64,000 bases of DNA, taken from assembly GCA_016861045.1 (NCBI GenBank), contig BOKP01000004.1, positions 124,001-188,000 of the forward strand, in the 5' to 3' direction. Made by a program: the position numbers and the translations under genes. The notes beneath the pieces were generated by a model that saw only the letters and a list, made by a program, of their open reading frames with translations, was not told the DNA's origin and made no database searches. Below, one piece after another: positions 7,676 through 18,539 of this stretch. Each line of letters begins with the position of its first letter. Positions within the stretch are counted from its first letter, which is position 1. Source of the DNA: Actinomycetes bacterium. GTDB taxonomy: Bacteria > Actinomycetota > Thermoleophilia > Solirubrobacterales > 70-9.

Positions 7676-9025
7676 CTACATCGCCAGCAACACCGGTTCC
7701 TGGAGCAAGTCGCGGATCCGGGCCAGAAACCGGGCGCCGTCGGCGCCGTAGAGGATGCGGTGGTCGCAGGCGAGGTTGACCGCCATCCGCCTTCCCGCGA
7801 CGATCTCCCCGTCGCGCGCGACCGCCGCCTCCTCGATCGAGCCGACGGCGAGGATCGCCGCCTGCGGCGGGTTGATCACCGCCGAGAAGCTGGTCACTCC
7901 GAACATGCCCAGGTTGGAAACCGTGAAGGTTCCACCGGACAGCTCCGGCGGGGTGATCTTCCCGTCGCGGACGCGCCCGGCGAGTCGGCGGGTCTCGGTG
8001 GCGATCGCCCGCAGGCCCTTCACGTCGGCGTCGAAGACGGTCGGGACGACGAGCGCGTCGCGGGCGGCGACGGCGACGCCGACGTTGACCCGGGAGTACT
8101 GCTCGACCCGGCCGTCGCGGTAGGCGCCGTTGGCGCGCGGAAACTCGCGCAGCGCCAGCGCGCAGGCCTTGACGACCATGTCGTTGAAGGAGGGCACGAC
8201 CTCGCCCTCCCCCGCCGTGGCCTTGATCGCCGTCCTGGCCTCCCAGGCCCGGGACATGTCGATCTCCGTCGTCAGGTAGAAGTGCGGCGCCGTCGCCTTC
8301 GACTCGGCCATCCGCCGCGCGACGGTCTGCTGGAGCTTGCTCAGCTCGACGACCTCGACGTCGCCGCGCGCGGTCTCGGGCCGCTCGGCCGCCGCCGCCG
8401 GAGCCGCCGCGACCTCGACCGCGCCGGGACCCGGCCCGGGGGGGCCGCCCGCGGTCGCGGCGCGCTCGACGTCGGCCTTGACGATCCGCCCGCCGGGCCC
8501 CGAGCCGCCCAGGCCCGCGAGCTCGACGCCGCGCTCGCGGGCGATCCGCCGCGCCAGGGGGGAGGCCTTGACGCGCTCACCGGGGCCGGCGGAGCTCGCA
8601 GCAAGGCCGACCTCCGCCCGCCCTTCAGCGGGCTCGCTCCGCTCGCCTGCGGCCTGGGGCGCGGCTTCCGCGGGCACCCCCTGCCCGCTGCCCGCTGCCC
8701 GCTCCGTCCCCCGTGCTCCGTCCACCTCGCTTGCGGGCGCCGCCGCCCGCCGCCCGGCGCCCGCCTCCGACCCGGCGCCCGCCTCCGACCCTTCGGCGCC
8801 GACCCGCGCGATCACCTCGCCGATCGGCAGCGTCGCCCCCTCCTCGGCGACGATCTCGGTCAGGGTCCCCGCGACGTCGGACTCGTAGACCATGTTCGCC
8901 TTGTCGGTCTCGATCTCGACGAGCTCGTCACCGACGGCGACCTCGTCCCCGACCGCCTTCATCCAGGTCAGCACCGTCCCCTCCTCCATCGAGTCGGAGA
9001 GCCGGGGCATGACGACGTCAGCCAT
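7676..9025 (-). CDS. pdhC: Dihydrolipoamide acetyltransferase, E2 of pyruvate dehydrogenase
   Basis: A 449-residue E2. Order of domains: one lipoyl domain (lipoyl-lysine in IETDKANM, K42), a long alanine/glycine/glutamate linker with an SEAGAG tandem repeat, an E3/E1-binding domain (VKASPLARRIARERGVEL) and the catalytic acyltransferase core. The end of the core reads CDHRILYGADGARFL: tyrosine stands where many E2 enzymes have the catalytic-motif aspartate (HRxxDG), a variant I associate with plastid and cyanobacterial-type E2. It forms an operon with pdhB and pdhA, with a 114-base low-complexity gap before pdhB. Confidence 0.92.
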   Translation of the reverse strand: MADVVMPRLSDSMEEGTVLTWMKAVGDEVAVGDELVEIETDKANMVYESDVAGTLTEIVAEEGATLPIGEVIARVGAEGSEAGAGSEAGAGRRAAAPASEVDGARGTERAAGSGQGVPAEAAPQAAGERSEPAEGRAEVGLAASSAGPGERVKASPLARRIARERGVELAGLGGSGPGGRIVKADVERAATAGGPPGPGPGAVEVAAAPAAAAERPETARGDVEVVELSKLQQTVARRMAESKATAPHFYLTTEIDMSRAWEARTAIKATAGEGEVVPSFNDMVVKACALALREFPRANGAYRDGRVEQYSRVNVGVAVAARDALVVPTVFDADVKGLRAIATETRRLAGRVRDGKITPPELSGGTFTVSNLGMFGVTSFSAVINPPQAAILAVGSIEEAAVARDGEIVAGRRMAVNLACDHRILYGADGARFLARIRDLLQEPVLLAM

Positions 9026-9139
9026 CGGCGCGCTCGCCTCCGGCTCGCGTGCAGCAAGCAGCTTGCAGCAGGCAGCTGGCGGGCTGCGCGGTCCTTCCCG
9101 GGCCGCCGCCGCCCGCCGCCCGCCGCCCGCCGCCCGTCC

Positions 9140-10135
9140 TCATGACGCTCCGACCGTCGCGTTCAGCGCGGCGCTGACGACGTGCTCGGGGTGGGGGATG
9201 GCGCTCTGCTCGAGCCGCTTCGAGTACGGCATCGGGACGTCGGCGCCGGTGACCCGCTGGACCGGCGCGTCGAGGTGGTCGAATGCCTGCTCCTGGATCA
9301 GCGCCGCCAGGTTGGCGCCGACGCCCCCGTGCGGCCATCCCTCCTCGACGATCACCGCGCGGTTCGTCTTGCGGACCGACTCGAGGATCGTGTCGAGGTC
9401 GAGCGGGCGCAGGGTCCGCGGGTCGATCACCTCCGCCTCGATCCCGTGCTCTTCGGCGAGGGCCTCGGCGGCCCGCTCCGCCTCGTGCGCCATCTTCAGG
9501 ATCCCGACGATCGTGACGTCGTCGCCCTCGCGGCGAACCGCGCAGCGGCCGAAGTCGAGGACGTGGTCGGGGTCGTCGGGGACCTCGCCCCGCATCCCGT
9601 AGAGCGTCTCGTGCTCGACGAAGATCACCGGGTTGTCGTCGCGGATCGCCGCCTTCAGCAGGCCCTTGCCGTCGGCCGCCGTCGAGGGGCAGGCGACGAG
9701 CATGCCGGGGATCTGCAGGTACATCGCCTCGAAGCTGTGCGAGTGGGTCGGCCCGAGCTGGTGGCCGCCGCCGCCCGGCATCCGGATCACCATCGGCACC
9801 CGCACCTGGCCGTTGAACATGTAGGGGATCGCCGCCGCGTGGTTGATGATCTGGTCGAAGGCGAGCAGCGAGAAGTTGACCGTCATCAGCTCGACGACCG
9901 GCCGCAGGCCCGCCATCGCGGCGCCGACGCCGGCGCCGACGATCGTGTTCTCGGAGATCGGGGTGTCGCGGACGCGGCGCTCGCCGAACCGCTTCATCAG
10001 GCCCTGGGTGACCTTGAACGCGCCCTCGAACACGCCGATGTCCTCGCCCATCAGGAAGACGGACTCGTCCCGCTCCATCTCCTCCCGCAGCGCCTCGTTG
10101 AGGGCCTCGCGCATCCGCATCGTCGTCGCGCTCAT
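9140..10135 (-). CDS. pdhB: Pyruvate dehydrogenase E1 component, beta subunit
   Basis: A 331-residue transketolase-like E1 beta. Visible blocks are FLMGEDIGVFEGAFKVTQG, DTPISENTIVGAGVGAAM and VEEGWPHGGVGANLAALIQE, all characteristic of E1-beta of pyruvate or branched-chain dehydrogenases. The start is ATG at 10135, whose TGA overlap with the pdhA stop (ATGA) shows tight translational coupling of the two E1 subunits. A much longer open frame continues upstream through pdhA but has no E1-beta homology there. Pyruvate is preferred over branched-chain substrate by context with E2, E3 and LipB, not by a decisive residue. Confidence 0.92.
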   Translation of the reverse strand: MSATTMRMREALNEALREEMERDESVFLMGEDIGVFEGAFKVTQGLMKRFGERRVRDTPISENTIVGAGVGAAMAGLRPVVELMTVNFSLLAFDQIINHAAAIPYMFNGQVRVPMVIRMPGGGGHQLGPTHSHSFEAMYLQIPGMLVACPSTAADGKGLLKAAIRDDNPVIFVEHETLYGMRGEVPDDPDHVLDFGRCAVRREGDDVTIVGILKMAHEAERAAEALAEEHGIEAEVIDPRTLRPLDLDTILESVRKTNRAVIVEEGWPHGGVGANLAALIQEQAFDHLDAPVQRVTGADVPMPYSKRLEQSAIPHPEHVVSAALNATVGAS

Positions 10136-11454
10136 TCGATCCCTCCCGGACCCTGCTGGCGGCTCTCCTCCACCTGCTCGTCGCCGGCCGGCGGGTCCGG
10201 CTCGCCCTCGTCCCGGGCCCCGGCGCGATCGGCGGGCGCGTCGCGCTCGGTCGCCGGCCCCTCGCCCGAGCCGCCGCCCGAGCGCGGGCTCTGGCCGCCG
10301 TACGACGCGCCGGCCTCGTGCAGCTCGCGGACCCGCGAGTCGGCCGCCGCCTCGCGCTCGCGCTCGCCGCGGAACGGGTCCGGCGTCCGCTCGTCGACCG
10401 CGTACCAGCCCTCCTGCTCGCCGGGCATCACGTAGAGGTTGTCGTAGAGGGAGTCGAGCGGCGGCTCCGGGGAGGCGTCGGCGAACTCGACGGCCGCGAC
10501 GACCTGCGCGTCGATCCCCTCGCGGATCCCGGCCAGCTCGTCCTCGCTGATCGCTCCCGCGTCGATCAGCCGCCGCGAGAAGATCTCGATCGGGTCGCGC
10601 CGCTGCCACTCCTCGACCTCCTGCTTGTCGCGGTAGACCTCGGGGTCGGCCGCCGAGTGGCCGCGGTAGCGGTAGGTGAATGCCTCGACGAGGGTCGGCC
10701 GCCGCTCGCGGCGTGCGATCTCGAGGTGGTCGGCGACGCACTCCCTCATCGCGACGACGTCCTGCCCGTCGACCCGCTCGCCGGGGACGCCGAGCCCCTC
10801 CGCCTTGTGCGAGAGGTCGGTGACGGCCGAGTGCCGTTCGATCGCCGTCCCCATCCCGTAGAGGTTGTTCTCGACGAGGAAGACGACCGGCAGGTCCCAG
10901 AGCGCCGCCAGGTTGATCGTCTCGCCGAAGTTGCCGGTGTTCGTGGCGCCGTCGCCGAACATGCAGACCGTGACGTCGTCGGTCCCCTTGTAGTCGGAGG
11001 CGAGCGCCAGGCCGGCCGCGATCGGGAGGTTGCCGCCGACGATCCCGTAGCCGCCCATGAAGCGGCGGTCGCCGTCGAAGATGTGCATCGAGCCGCCGCG
11101 GCCGCGCGCCGTGCCGTCCTCGCGTCCGAACAGCTCCGCCATCACGTTGCGGGGATCGGTCCCGCGGGCGATCGCGTGGCCGTGGGTGCGGTAGGTGCCG
11201 ATCAGGTAGTCCCCGGGCTCCATCACCGAGGTCGTGCCGACGATCGTCGCCTCCTCCCCGATCGCGAGGTGCAGGAAGCCGCCGGCCTTCGCCCGCTGGT
11301 ACTGGCGTCCCGCCTCCTCCTCGAAGCGCCGGATCAGGACCATCTGACGGAGCAGCTCGCGGCTGGTGTCGGGGTCGGGCAGCGCCTGGCCGCGCGAGCT
11401 CGTGAGGACGCCGGCCGGCGTCCTCACCTCGCTCGTGTCGTCCTTGTCAGCCAA
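10132..11454 (-). CDS. pdhA: Pyruvate dehydrogenase E1 component, alpha subunit
   Basis: A 440-residue E1 alpha. The thiamine-diphosphate motif begins MFGDGATNTGNFGE and ends with VENN; the phosphorylation-loop-like YRYRGHSAADPE is also present. E1-alpha enzymes usually have about 320-380 residues; here roughly 75 extra C-terminal residues, rich in G, E, P and R, look disordered. The start used is TTG 11454, directly after an in-frame stop; an internal GTG about eight codons later is possible. A TATACT -10 element lies about 75 bases upstream, with a duplicated sequence just above it. Confidence 0.9.
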   Translation of the reverse strand: MADKDDTSEVRTPAGVLTSSRGQALPDPDTSRELLRQMVLIRRFEEEAGRQYQRAKAGGFLHLAIGEEATIVGTTSVMEPGDYLIGTYRTHGHAIARGTDPRNVMAELFGREDGTARGRGGSMHIFDGDRRFMGGYGIVGGNLPIAAGLALASDYKGTDDVTVCMFGDGATNTGNFGETINLAALWDLPVVFLVENNLYGMGTAIERHSAVTDLSHKAEGLGVPGERVDGQDVVAMRECVADHLEIARRERRPTLVEAFTYRYRGHSAADPEVYRDKQEVEEWQRRDPIEIFSRRLIDAGAISEDELAGIREGIDAQVVAAVEFADASPEPPLDSLYDNLYVMPGEQEGWYAVDERTPDPFRGEREREAAADSRVRELHEAGASYGGQSPRSGGGSGEGPATERDAPADRAGARDEGEPDPPAGDEQVEESRQQGPGGIE

Positions 11455-11530
11455 CCTCTCTCACCATATCCAAGCCGGGCCCCGCGAAACCGCGATCGGC
11501 CCCGAAACCCGCAAGCAGCGCGAGAACACA

Positions 11531-11558
11531 AGTATACAAGCCCTCGTCGACACCAACA
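11531..11558 (-). promoter_or_regulatory. Putative pdhA promoter
   Basis: On the minus strand a perfect-looking -10 hexamer TATACT (11531-11536) stands in an otherwise very GC-rich stretch, preceded by TTGG-type sequence that could act as a weak -35 with 16-17 base spacing. It predicts a leader of about 70 bases before the TTG start of pdhA. No computation supports it beyond reading the hexamers. Confidence 0.5.
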
Positions 11559-11559
11559 C

Positions 11560-11663
11560 GGGTTGGTAGTCCTGCCCACGCCATAGGAGGGTGAGACGAC
11601 CCAGGTCGGTGCGGCTCAACGGGTGGGTAATGCCGCCCACGCCATAGGAGGGTGGGACGATCC
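11560..11663. repeat. Two imperfect direct repeats upstream of pdhA
   Basis: A unit of about 43 bases occurs twice with a period of 61 bases (11560-11602 and 11621-11663). The longest exact shared run is CCCACGCCATAGGAGGGTG (11575-11593 and 11636-11654). The first copy ends next to the predicted pdhA -35 region and the second reaches the VOC gene stop. The period is not a multiple of three, so it is not a coding repeat. The copies could be operators or a degenerate intergenic element. Confidence 0.7.
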
Positions 11664-11670
11664 GGGCGGG

Positions 11671-12024
11671 TCAGGCGGCGTAGCGGTGGTGGAGCATCAG
11701 GTCGTTGCCGTCGGGGTCCTTGAACAGGGCCATGTGGCAGACGCCGGTGTCGAGCGTGTCGCCGAGGAACTCGACGCCCTTCGCCTCGAGCTCGGCCCGC
11801 GCGGCGGCGACGTCGTCGACATGCAGGGCCGGGTGGGCGTTGGTCTGCGGCGCGAACTCGAACCCGAGCTTCGCCGGCTCCCAGATCCCGAAGCAGGTGT
11901 CGCCGGCCCAGAACTCGAACCGGGCGTCGTCGTCGGGACGGAGGCCGAGGGTGTCGACGTAGAAGGCCCGCGACCGCTCCGCGTCGGTCGAGGGGACGGC
12001 GACGAAGTCGAGCTTGTCGATCAT
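11671..12024 (-). CDS. VOC (glyoxalase/bleomycin-resistance fold) protein
   Basis: A 117-residue single-module VOC protein. It begins IDKLDFVAVPSTDAERSRAF, has the typical middle strand-helix repeat (ALHVDDVAAARAELEAKGV) and ends MALFKDPDGNDLMLHHR, where an acidic residue plus histidines could bind a metal. One module per chain implies a dimer. Members include glyoxalases, dioxygenases and antibiotic-binding proteins; the substrate here cannot be told. It stands alone between the DsbA-like gene and the pdhA control region. Confidence 0.8.
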   Translation of the reverse strand: MIDKLDFVAVPSTDAERSRAFYVDTLGLRPDDDARFEFWAGDTCFGIWEPAKLGFEFAPQTNAHPALHVDDVAAARAELEAKGVEFLGDTLDTGVCHMALFKDPDGNDLMLHHRYAA

Positions 12025-12069
12025 CGCCTCAACCTAGCGGCTCAACCACGGCCTGGCGGCCGGGACCGC

Positions 12070-12843
12070 TCAATCGAGCCGGGCCGCGGCGGCGACCGCG
12101 TCCTCGAGCCGGTCGTCGCCCCAGAAGACCTCCTCGCCGACGGCGACGGTCGGCACGCCGAAGACCCCGCGATCGCCGGCCTGGCCGGTCTGCTCGCGCA
12201 GGCGGGCCTTGACCGACTCGCTCGCTGCCGCCCTCGCGACCGCGTTCGGGTGCAGCTCGCAGGCGGCGGCGGCGATCGCGACGTTGTCGGGATCGGTCAG
12301 ATCGCGCCCGCCGGCGAACGCCTGCCGGAACGCCGCGAGCGCGAACGACACGGCCCGCCCGATCGACTTCGCGTAGGTCGCGACCCGCATCGCATACAGC
12401 GTGTTCGCCGGGAACGGGTCGGGCCAGCGGATCGGCTGGATCCCTCGCACCCCGGCCCGCCGCTCGACCTCGCGCATCCCCGTCTCGCGAGCGTCGGTCA
12501 GCGACCAGGATCCGCGGTCGCAGCGGGCGAACAGGGCGCCGAGCAGGATCGGCTTCCACTCCGGCTGGGCGAGCCCCGCGTCGGCGAACAGGCGGCTGAT
12601 CCGCTCGGCGCTCAGGTAGGCGTAGGGGGAGCCGAGGTCGAAGTAGAACGCGACCCCGCGGGGGTCCTGCGAATCCGGCTCCGGGGGATCGTGCGCCTCG
12701 CGCCGGGCCGCTCCGGTCTCCGCTTCCCGCGTCCGGACCGGGGAAGCCCACGCGCGCGGAGAGGAGGATCGGTCTCGGTGTCCGCCGCGGTCGCGGCCCC
12801 GCGCCCGCGGCGGGCGCCCGTCGCCTACGCGTGGATCGCCCAC
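12070..12843 (-). CDS. DsbA-family/HCCA-isomerase-like thioredoxin-fold protein, start uncertain
   Basis: The conserved part, from about 12663 down to the stop, starts AFYFDLGSPYAYLSAERI, as in 2-hydroxychromene-2-carboxylate isomerases and the FrnE/DsbA group, and ends with GVFGVPTVAVGEEVFWGDDR. No ATG, GTG or TTG precedes this segment nearby in frame. The first one is GTG 12843 inside the end of lpd, which would add about 57 low-complexity residues. A hairpin element (12711-12743) lies inside that extension, so the native start region may have been displaced by an insertion. The thioredoxin CxxC pair is not evident, which favours a glutathione- or mycothiol-dependent isomerase over a disulfide oxidase. 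Confidence 0.75.
   Translation of the reverse strand: MGDPRVGDGRPPRARGRDRGGHRDRSSSPRAWASPVRTREAETGAARREAHDPPEPDSQDPRGVAFYFDLGSPYAYLSAERISRLFADAGLAQPEWKPILLGALFARCDRGSWSLTDARETGMREVERRAGVRGIQPIRWPDPFPANTLYAMRVATYAKSIGRAVSFALAAFRQAFAGGRDLTDPDNVAIAAAACELHPNAVARAAASESVKARLREQTGQAGDRGVFGVPTVAVGEEVFWGDDRLEDAVAAAARLD
12711..12743. repeat. Hairpin element, copy G
   Basis: Arms CCGGTC (12713-12718) and GACCGG (12736-12741) are perfect complements and extend one or two bases further with a wobble pair. The enclosed core TCCGCTTCCCGCGTCCG is a near match to the core found in four glycosyltransferase genes of this window. It lies within the N-terminal extension of the DsbA-like reading frame, just upstream of the conserved coding part. 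Confidence 0.6.
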
Positions 12844-14192
12844 TTGTCGATCGCCCGCGCCGCCTCCGGGATCGCCTCCGAGATCGTCGGATGCGGGTGG
12901 ATGATCCGCGCCGCCAGCTCCTGGTAGCCGCCCTCGAGCTCCTTGACGGCGACGAGCTCGGCGATCATGTCGCAGGCGCGGTTGCCGACGATGTGTGCCC
13001 CGAGCACCTCGCCGTACTCGGCGTCGACGACGAGCTTGACCATGCCGTCGCGGTCGTCGTAGACCGATCCGGCCCCGACCCCGCCGAGCTTGAACTTGGC
13101 GGCCTTGACCTCGTGGCCCGCCTCCTTCGCCTCCGCTTCGGTGAGGCCGACGCTGGCGACCTGCGGGTGGGTGAACGTGGCGCCCGGGATCCCATCGCGG
13201 TCGATCGGGCGGACCTCCTCGCCGGCGATCGCCTCGGCGGCGACGATGCCCTCCTCCTGGGCCTTGTGGGCGAGCGCCGGGCCCGGGGTCAGATCGCCGA
13301 TCGCGTAGATCCCCCCGGCCGCCGTGCGCTGCGACCCGTCGACCGGGATCTTGCCGTCGTCGTCGAGGCCGACCCCGGCCGCGTCGAGGCCGAGCGCCGC
13401 GACGTCGGCGCCGCGGCCGCCGGCGATCACCAGGTAGTCGACCTGCTCGCTCTCCTCGCCGTAGCCGAAGCTGACCGATCCCTCCCCGGCCTCGACGTTC
13501 TCGACCCGGGCGCCGGTCACGACCTCGATCCCCTCCGCCTTGAACTGCCGCTCGAGGACGCGGGCCACGTCCTTGTCCTCGGCCGGGAGGATCTGCGGGA
13601 GCATCTCGAGCAGCGTCACCCTGGTGCCGAAGCGGGCGTAGGCGGAGGCGATCTCCGACCCGGAGGCGCCGGCACCGACGACGGCCATGCTCTCCGGCAG
13701 CTCGGGAAGCGACCACGCTCCCCAGGTGTCGAGGATCCGGCCACCGAACTCGGTGCCGGGGATGGGCAGCGCCACCGAGCCCGTCGCGAGGATGACGCTC
13801 GCGGACTCGTGGGTCTCATCGCCGACCCGGACGCCGCCGTCCACGATCGAGCCCTCGCCCCGGATCAGGTCGATCTCGTGGTTCTTGAAGAGCCCCGCGA
13901 CGCCGCCGGTCAGCCCCTTGCGGACCTCCTCGCGCCGCTGCTGGAGGCGGCCGAAGTCGAGCGAGATGCCGTCGGCGACGATCCCGATCGACTCGCCGTT
14001 TCGCGCCTGGTCGTAGACCTCGGCCGTGCGGAGCAGCGTCTTCGCCGGGATGCAGGCGTAGTTGAGGCAGCGGCCGCCGGTCTCGTCCCTCTCGATCACG
14101 GCGGTCCGGAGTCCGAGCTGGGCCGCGCGGATCGCGGCGTGGTACCCGCCGGGGCCGGAGCCGACGACGATCACGTCATAGGAGTCAGCCAT
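12825..14192 (-). CDS. lpd: Dihydrolipoyl dehydrogenase (E3)
   Basis: A 455-residue FAD/NAD flavoprotein that reoxidises dihydrolipoamide in 2-oxoacid dehydrogenase complexes. The N-terminal dinucleotide site is VIVVGSGPGGYHAAIRAA, the redox-active disulfide is in GGRCLNYACIPAKTLL, the NAD site is VVGAGASGSEIASAYARFG, the second FAD motif is YAIGDLTPGPALAHKA, and the catalytic His/Glu lie in HPHPTISEAIPEAA. Start ATG 14192 gives the usual family length. It lies downstream of its partner PDH subunits in a separate transcriptional position, with the DsbA-like and VOC genes in between. Confidence 0.94.
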   Translation of the reverse strand: MADSYDVIVVGSGPGGYHAAIRAAQLGLRTAVIERDETGGRCLNYACIPAKTLLRTAEVYDQARNGESIGIVADGISLDFGRLQQRREEVRKGLTGGVAGLFKNHEIDLIRGEGSIVDGGVRVGDETHESASVILATGSVALPIPGTEFGGRILDTWGAWSLPELPESMAVVGAGASGSEIASAYARFGTRVTLLEMLPQILPAEDKDVARVLERQFKAEGIEVVTGARVENVEAGEGSVSFGYGEESEQVDYLVIAGGRGADVAALGLDAAGVGLDDDGKIPVDGSQRTAAGGIYAIGDLTPGPALAHKAQEEGIVAAEAIAGEEVRPIDRDGIPGATFTHPQVASVGLTEAEAKEAGHEVKAAKFKLGGVGAGSVYDDRDGMVKLVVDAEYGEVLGAHIVGNRACDMIAELVAVKELEGGYQELAARIIHPHPTISEAIPEAARAIDKWAIHA

Positions 14193-14268
14193 GGCCGGCG
14201 ACTCTACCTTGCGCGCCGCGCTCGCACCGACCCCCGCGCGTCCGGCCCCCGCGAACCCCGCGGGGGCC

Positions 14269-14883
14269 TCAGCGAGCGCGATCGCCGGGCGAGGGCATCT
14301 GGATCCGCGCCAGGGCCTTGACCGTGAACCAGAACAGGGTCGCGGCGATCGCGAGCACGAGCACCAGCGAGACGGCCTGGAGAATCGTGGCGGCCGCGAC
14401 CAGCGTGATCGCGGCCCCGACCATGATGATCGCCATGATCGCCTGAAAGCCGAGCACGGCCCAGTAGCGGGCACCGAGCATGCCCACCCCCATCACCGCG
14501 AAGAGGATCGCCGGCGGGATCACCTGGAAGAGGTTGGGCTCCCGCTCGACGTCGGAGCCGCCGACCCGGACCTCGACGCCGGCGAGCCAGGCGATGAGGA
14601 TGCTGGCGGCGATCAGCAGCGAGACCGCGGCCCCGATGGTGACGACGAGCGGCCGCTCGCCGTCGGTCAGCGGCTCGAGTCGCTCGCGCGCCTGCCGGTC
14701 CTTGAGCTCCGACCGGCTGATATCGCGCGCCTCCGCGGCGGCGGCGAGGGCCGCGGGGTCGGCCGCGTCGGCGGCCTCGGACGCGTCGGGACCGCCGCCC
14801 CCCGCCGGGTGCCCGTCACGCGCCCCGCCGCCGCGCTCCTTGCGCTTGCGGCGCGCCCGGCGCTTGCGGTCGCGGCTGCTCAC
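14269..14883 (-). CDS. Integral membrane protein of unknown function
   Basis: A 204-residue protein with a very basic N-terminus (RDRKRRARRKRKERGGG), a cytoplasmic alanine-rich region, and four hydrophobic segments at about 78-100, 117-136, 141-163 and 165-190. No named family is recognised. The GTG start overlaps the thiE stop, so it is translationally coupled to thiE, but a role in thiamine metabolism is not implied by anything in the sequence. Confidence 0.7.
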   Translation of the reverse strand: MSSRDRKRRARRKRKERGGGARDGHPAGGGGPDASEAADAADPAALAAAAEARDISRSELKDRQARERLEPLTDGERPLVVTIGAAVSLLIAASILIAWLAGVEVRVGGSDVEREPNLFQVIPPAILFAVMGVGMLGARYWAVLGFQAIMAIIMVGAAITLVAAATILQAVSLVLVLAIAATLFWFTVKALARIQMPSPGDRAR

Positions 14884-15539
14884 CGCGACCGGCCGGTCCC
14901 GAGGCCGTCCGCGAGCACCGCCGCGATCGCCCCGGGGTCGTCGGCGTCGCGGATCGCGCGGACGACGACGATTCGCGTGGCGCCGGCGGCCACGACCGCG
15001 GCGAGGTTGTCGGGCTCGATGCCCCCGATCGCGAACCAGGGAAGCTCGGCCTCGGCGGCGGCCAGCTCGACGTAACCGAGCCCGGCGGCGGGCCGCCCGG
15101 GCTTGGTCGGCGTCTCCCAGACCGGGCCGACGCTGATGTAGTCGGGCCGCCGGTCGCCGGTTGCGCGGCCGGCTTCGCGGAGCTGCCCGGGCGAGTGGGT
15201 CGAGAGGCCGACGAGCGCGTCCGGCCCGGCGAGTCGCCGCGCCGCGGCGACCGGGGCATCGTCCTGGCCGACGTGGACGCCGTCGGCGGCGCAGGCGGTG
15301 ACGAGGTCGGGCCGGTCGTTGATCAGAAACAGCGCCCCGTGGCGGTCGGCGGCGGCGCGGAACGCGGGCGCGGCGGCGAGCAGGCGCTCGTCATCGGCGT
15401 CCTTGTCGCGGAGCTGGACCATGTCGACGCCGCCGGCGAGGGCCGCATCGAGCAGCCGCTCCAGCGCCGCCGGGTCCTCGCCCGCCCCGGTGACGAGGTA
15501 GAGCCGGGATCGCTCCAGTCGCGCGGTCGGTCTCGCCAT
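14880..15539 (-). CDS. thiE: Thiamine-phosphate synthase
   Basis: ThiE joins hydroxymethylpyrimidine diphosphate and the thiazole phosphate carboxylate. The 219-residue TIM barrel shows VDMVQLRDKD, LINDRPDL, DGVHVGQDD, GLSTHSPGQL, YISVGPVWETPTK and FAIGGIEP in the family order, with pyrophosphate-binding residues in place. It is divergent from thiO-thiSG, and the TPP riboswitch lies on the other strand, so thiE itself does not appear to be controlled by that riboswitch. Confidence 0.93.
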   Translation of the reverse strand: MARPTARLERSRLYLVTGAGEDPAALERLLDAALAGGVDMVQLRDKDADDERLLAAAPAFRAAADRHGALFLINDRPDLVTACAADGVHVGQDDAPVAAARRLAGPDALVGLSTHSPGQLREAGRATGDRRPDYISVGPVWETPTKPGRPAAGLGYVELAAAEAELPWFAIGGIEPDNLAAVVAAGATRIVVVRAIRDADDPGAIAAVLADGLGTGRSR

Positions 15540-15596
15540 CGCGGCAAGGGTAGATAACGGCCGCCGCCCGGGGACGGGCCCCCGCTACGATCAACT

Positions 15597-15689
15597 CGTC
15601 AACGGGAGCCGGAAGCGACCGGCTGAGAGGGCGGCTGGCGCCGCCGACCGTCCGAACCTGATCCGGGTCGTGCCGGCGCAGGGATGGAC
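15597..15689 (+). promoter_or_regulatory. TPP riboswitch (THI element)
   Basis: The conserved aptamer pieces are in the right order and spacing: CGGGAGC (15603-15609), CTGAGA (15623-15628), the central variable helix, ACCTGATCCGG (15656-15666) and the 3' GCGCAGGGA segment ending near 15683. It lies about 40 bases upstream of thiO. A possible GGAG ribosome site in front of the ATG could be masked when TPP binds; no clear terminator with a U-tract is visible, so translational control is more likely than termination. Confidence 0.93.
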
Positions 15690-15730
15690 GCTTCCGCCCC
15701 CGGCAAGCCGACTGGAGGTCGTAACCGGAG

Positions 15731-18510
<2,780 letters not shown>

Positions 18511-18539
<29 letters not shown>

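Noticed and set aside
8713-9012. Arginine/proline-rich frame on the plus strand antisense to pdhC
   Set aside because: Composition is a by-product of the GC-rich E2 linker and lipoyl-domain codons.
9026-9139. Possible small gene between pdhC and pdhB
   Set aside because: The 114 bases are low-complexity (GCAGC and GCCGCCC repeats) with no open frame showing real protein character.
11560-11663. Possible minimal CRISPR array (two repeats with a spacer)
   Set aside because: Only two imperfect copies, a spacer of about 18 bases, and no cas genes in the window.
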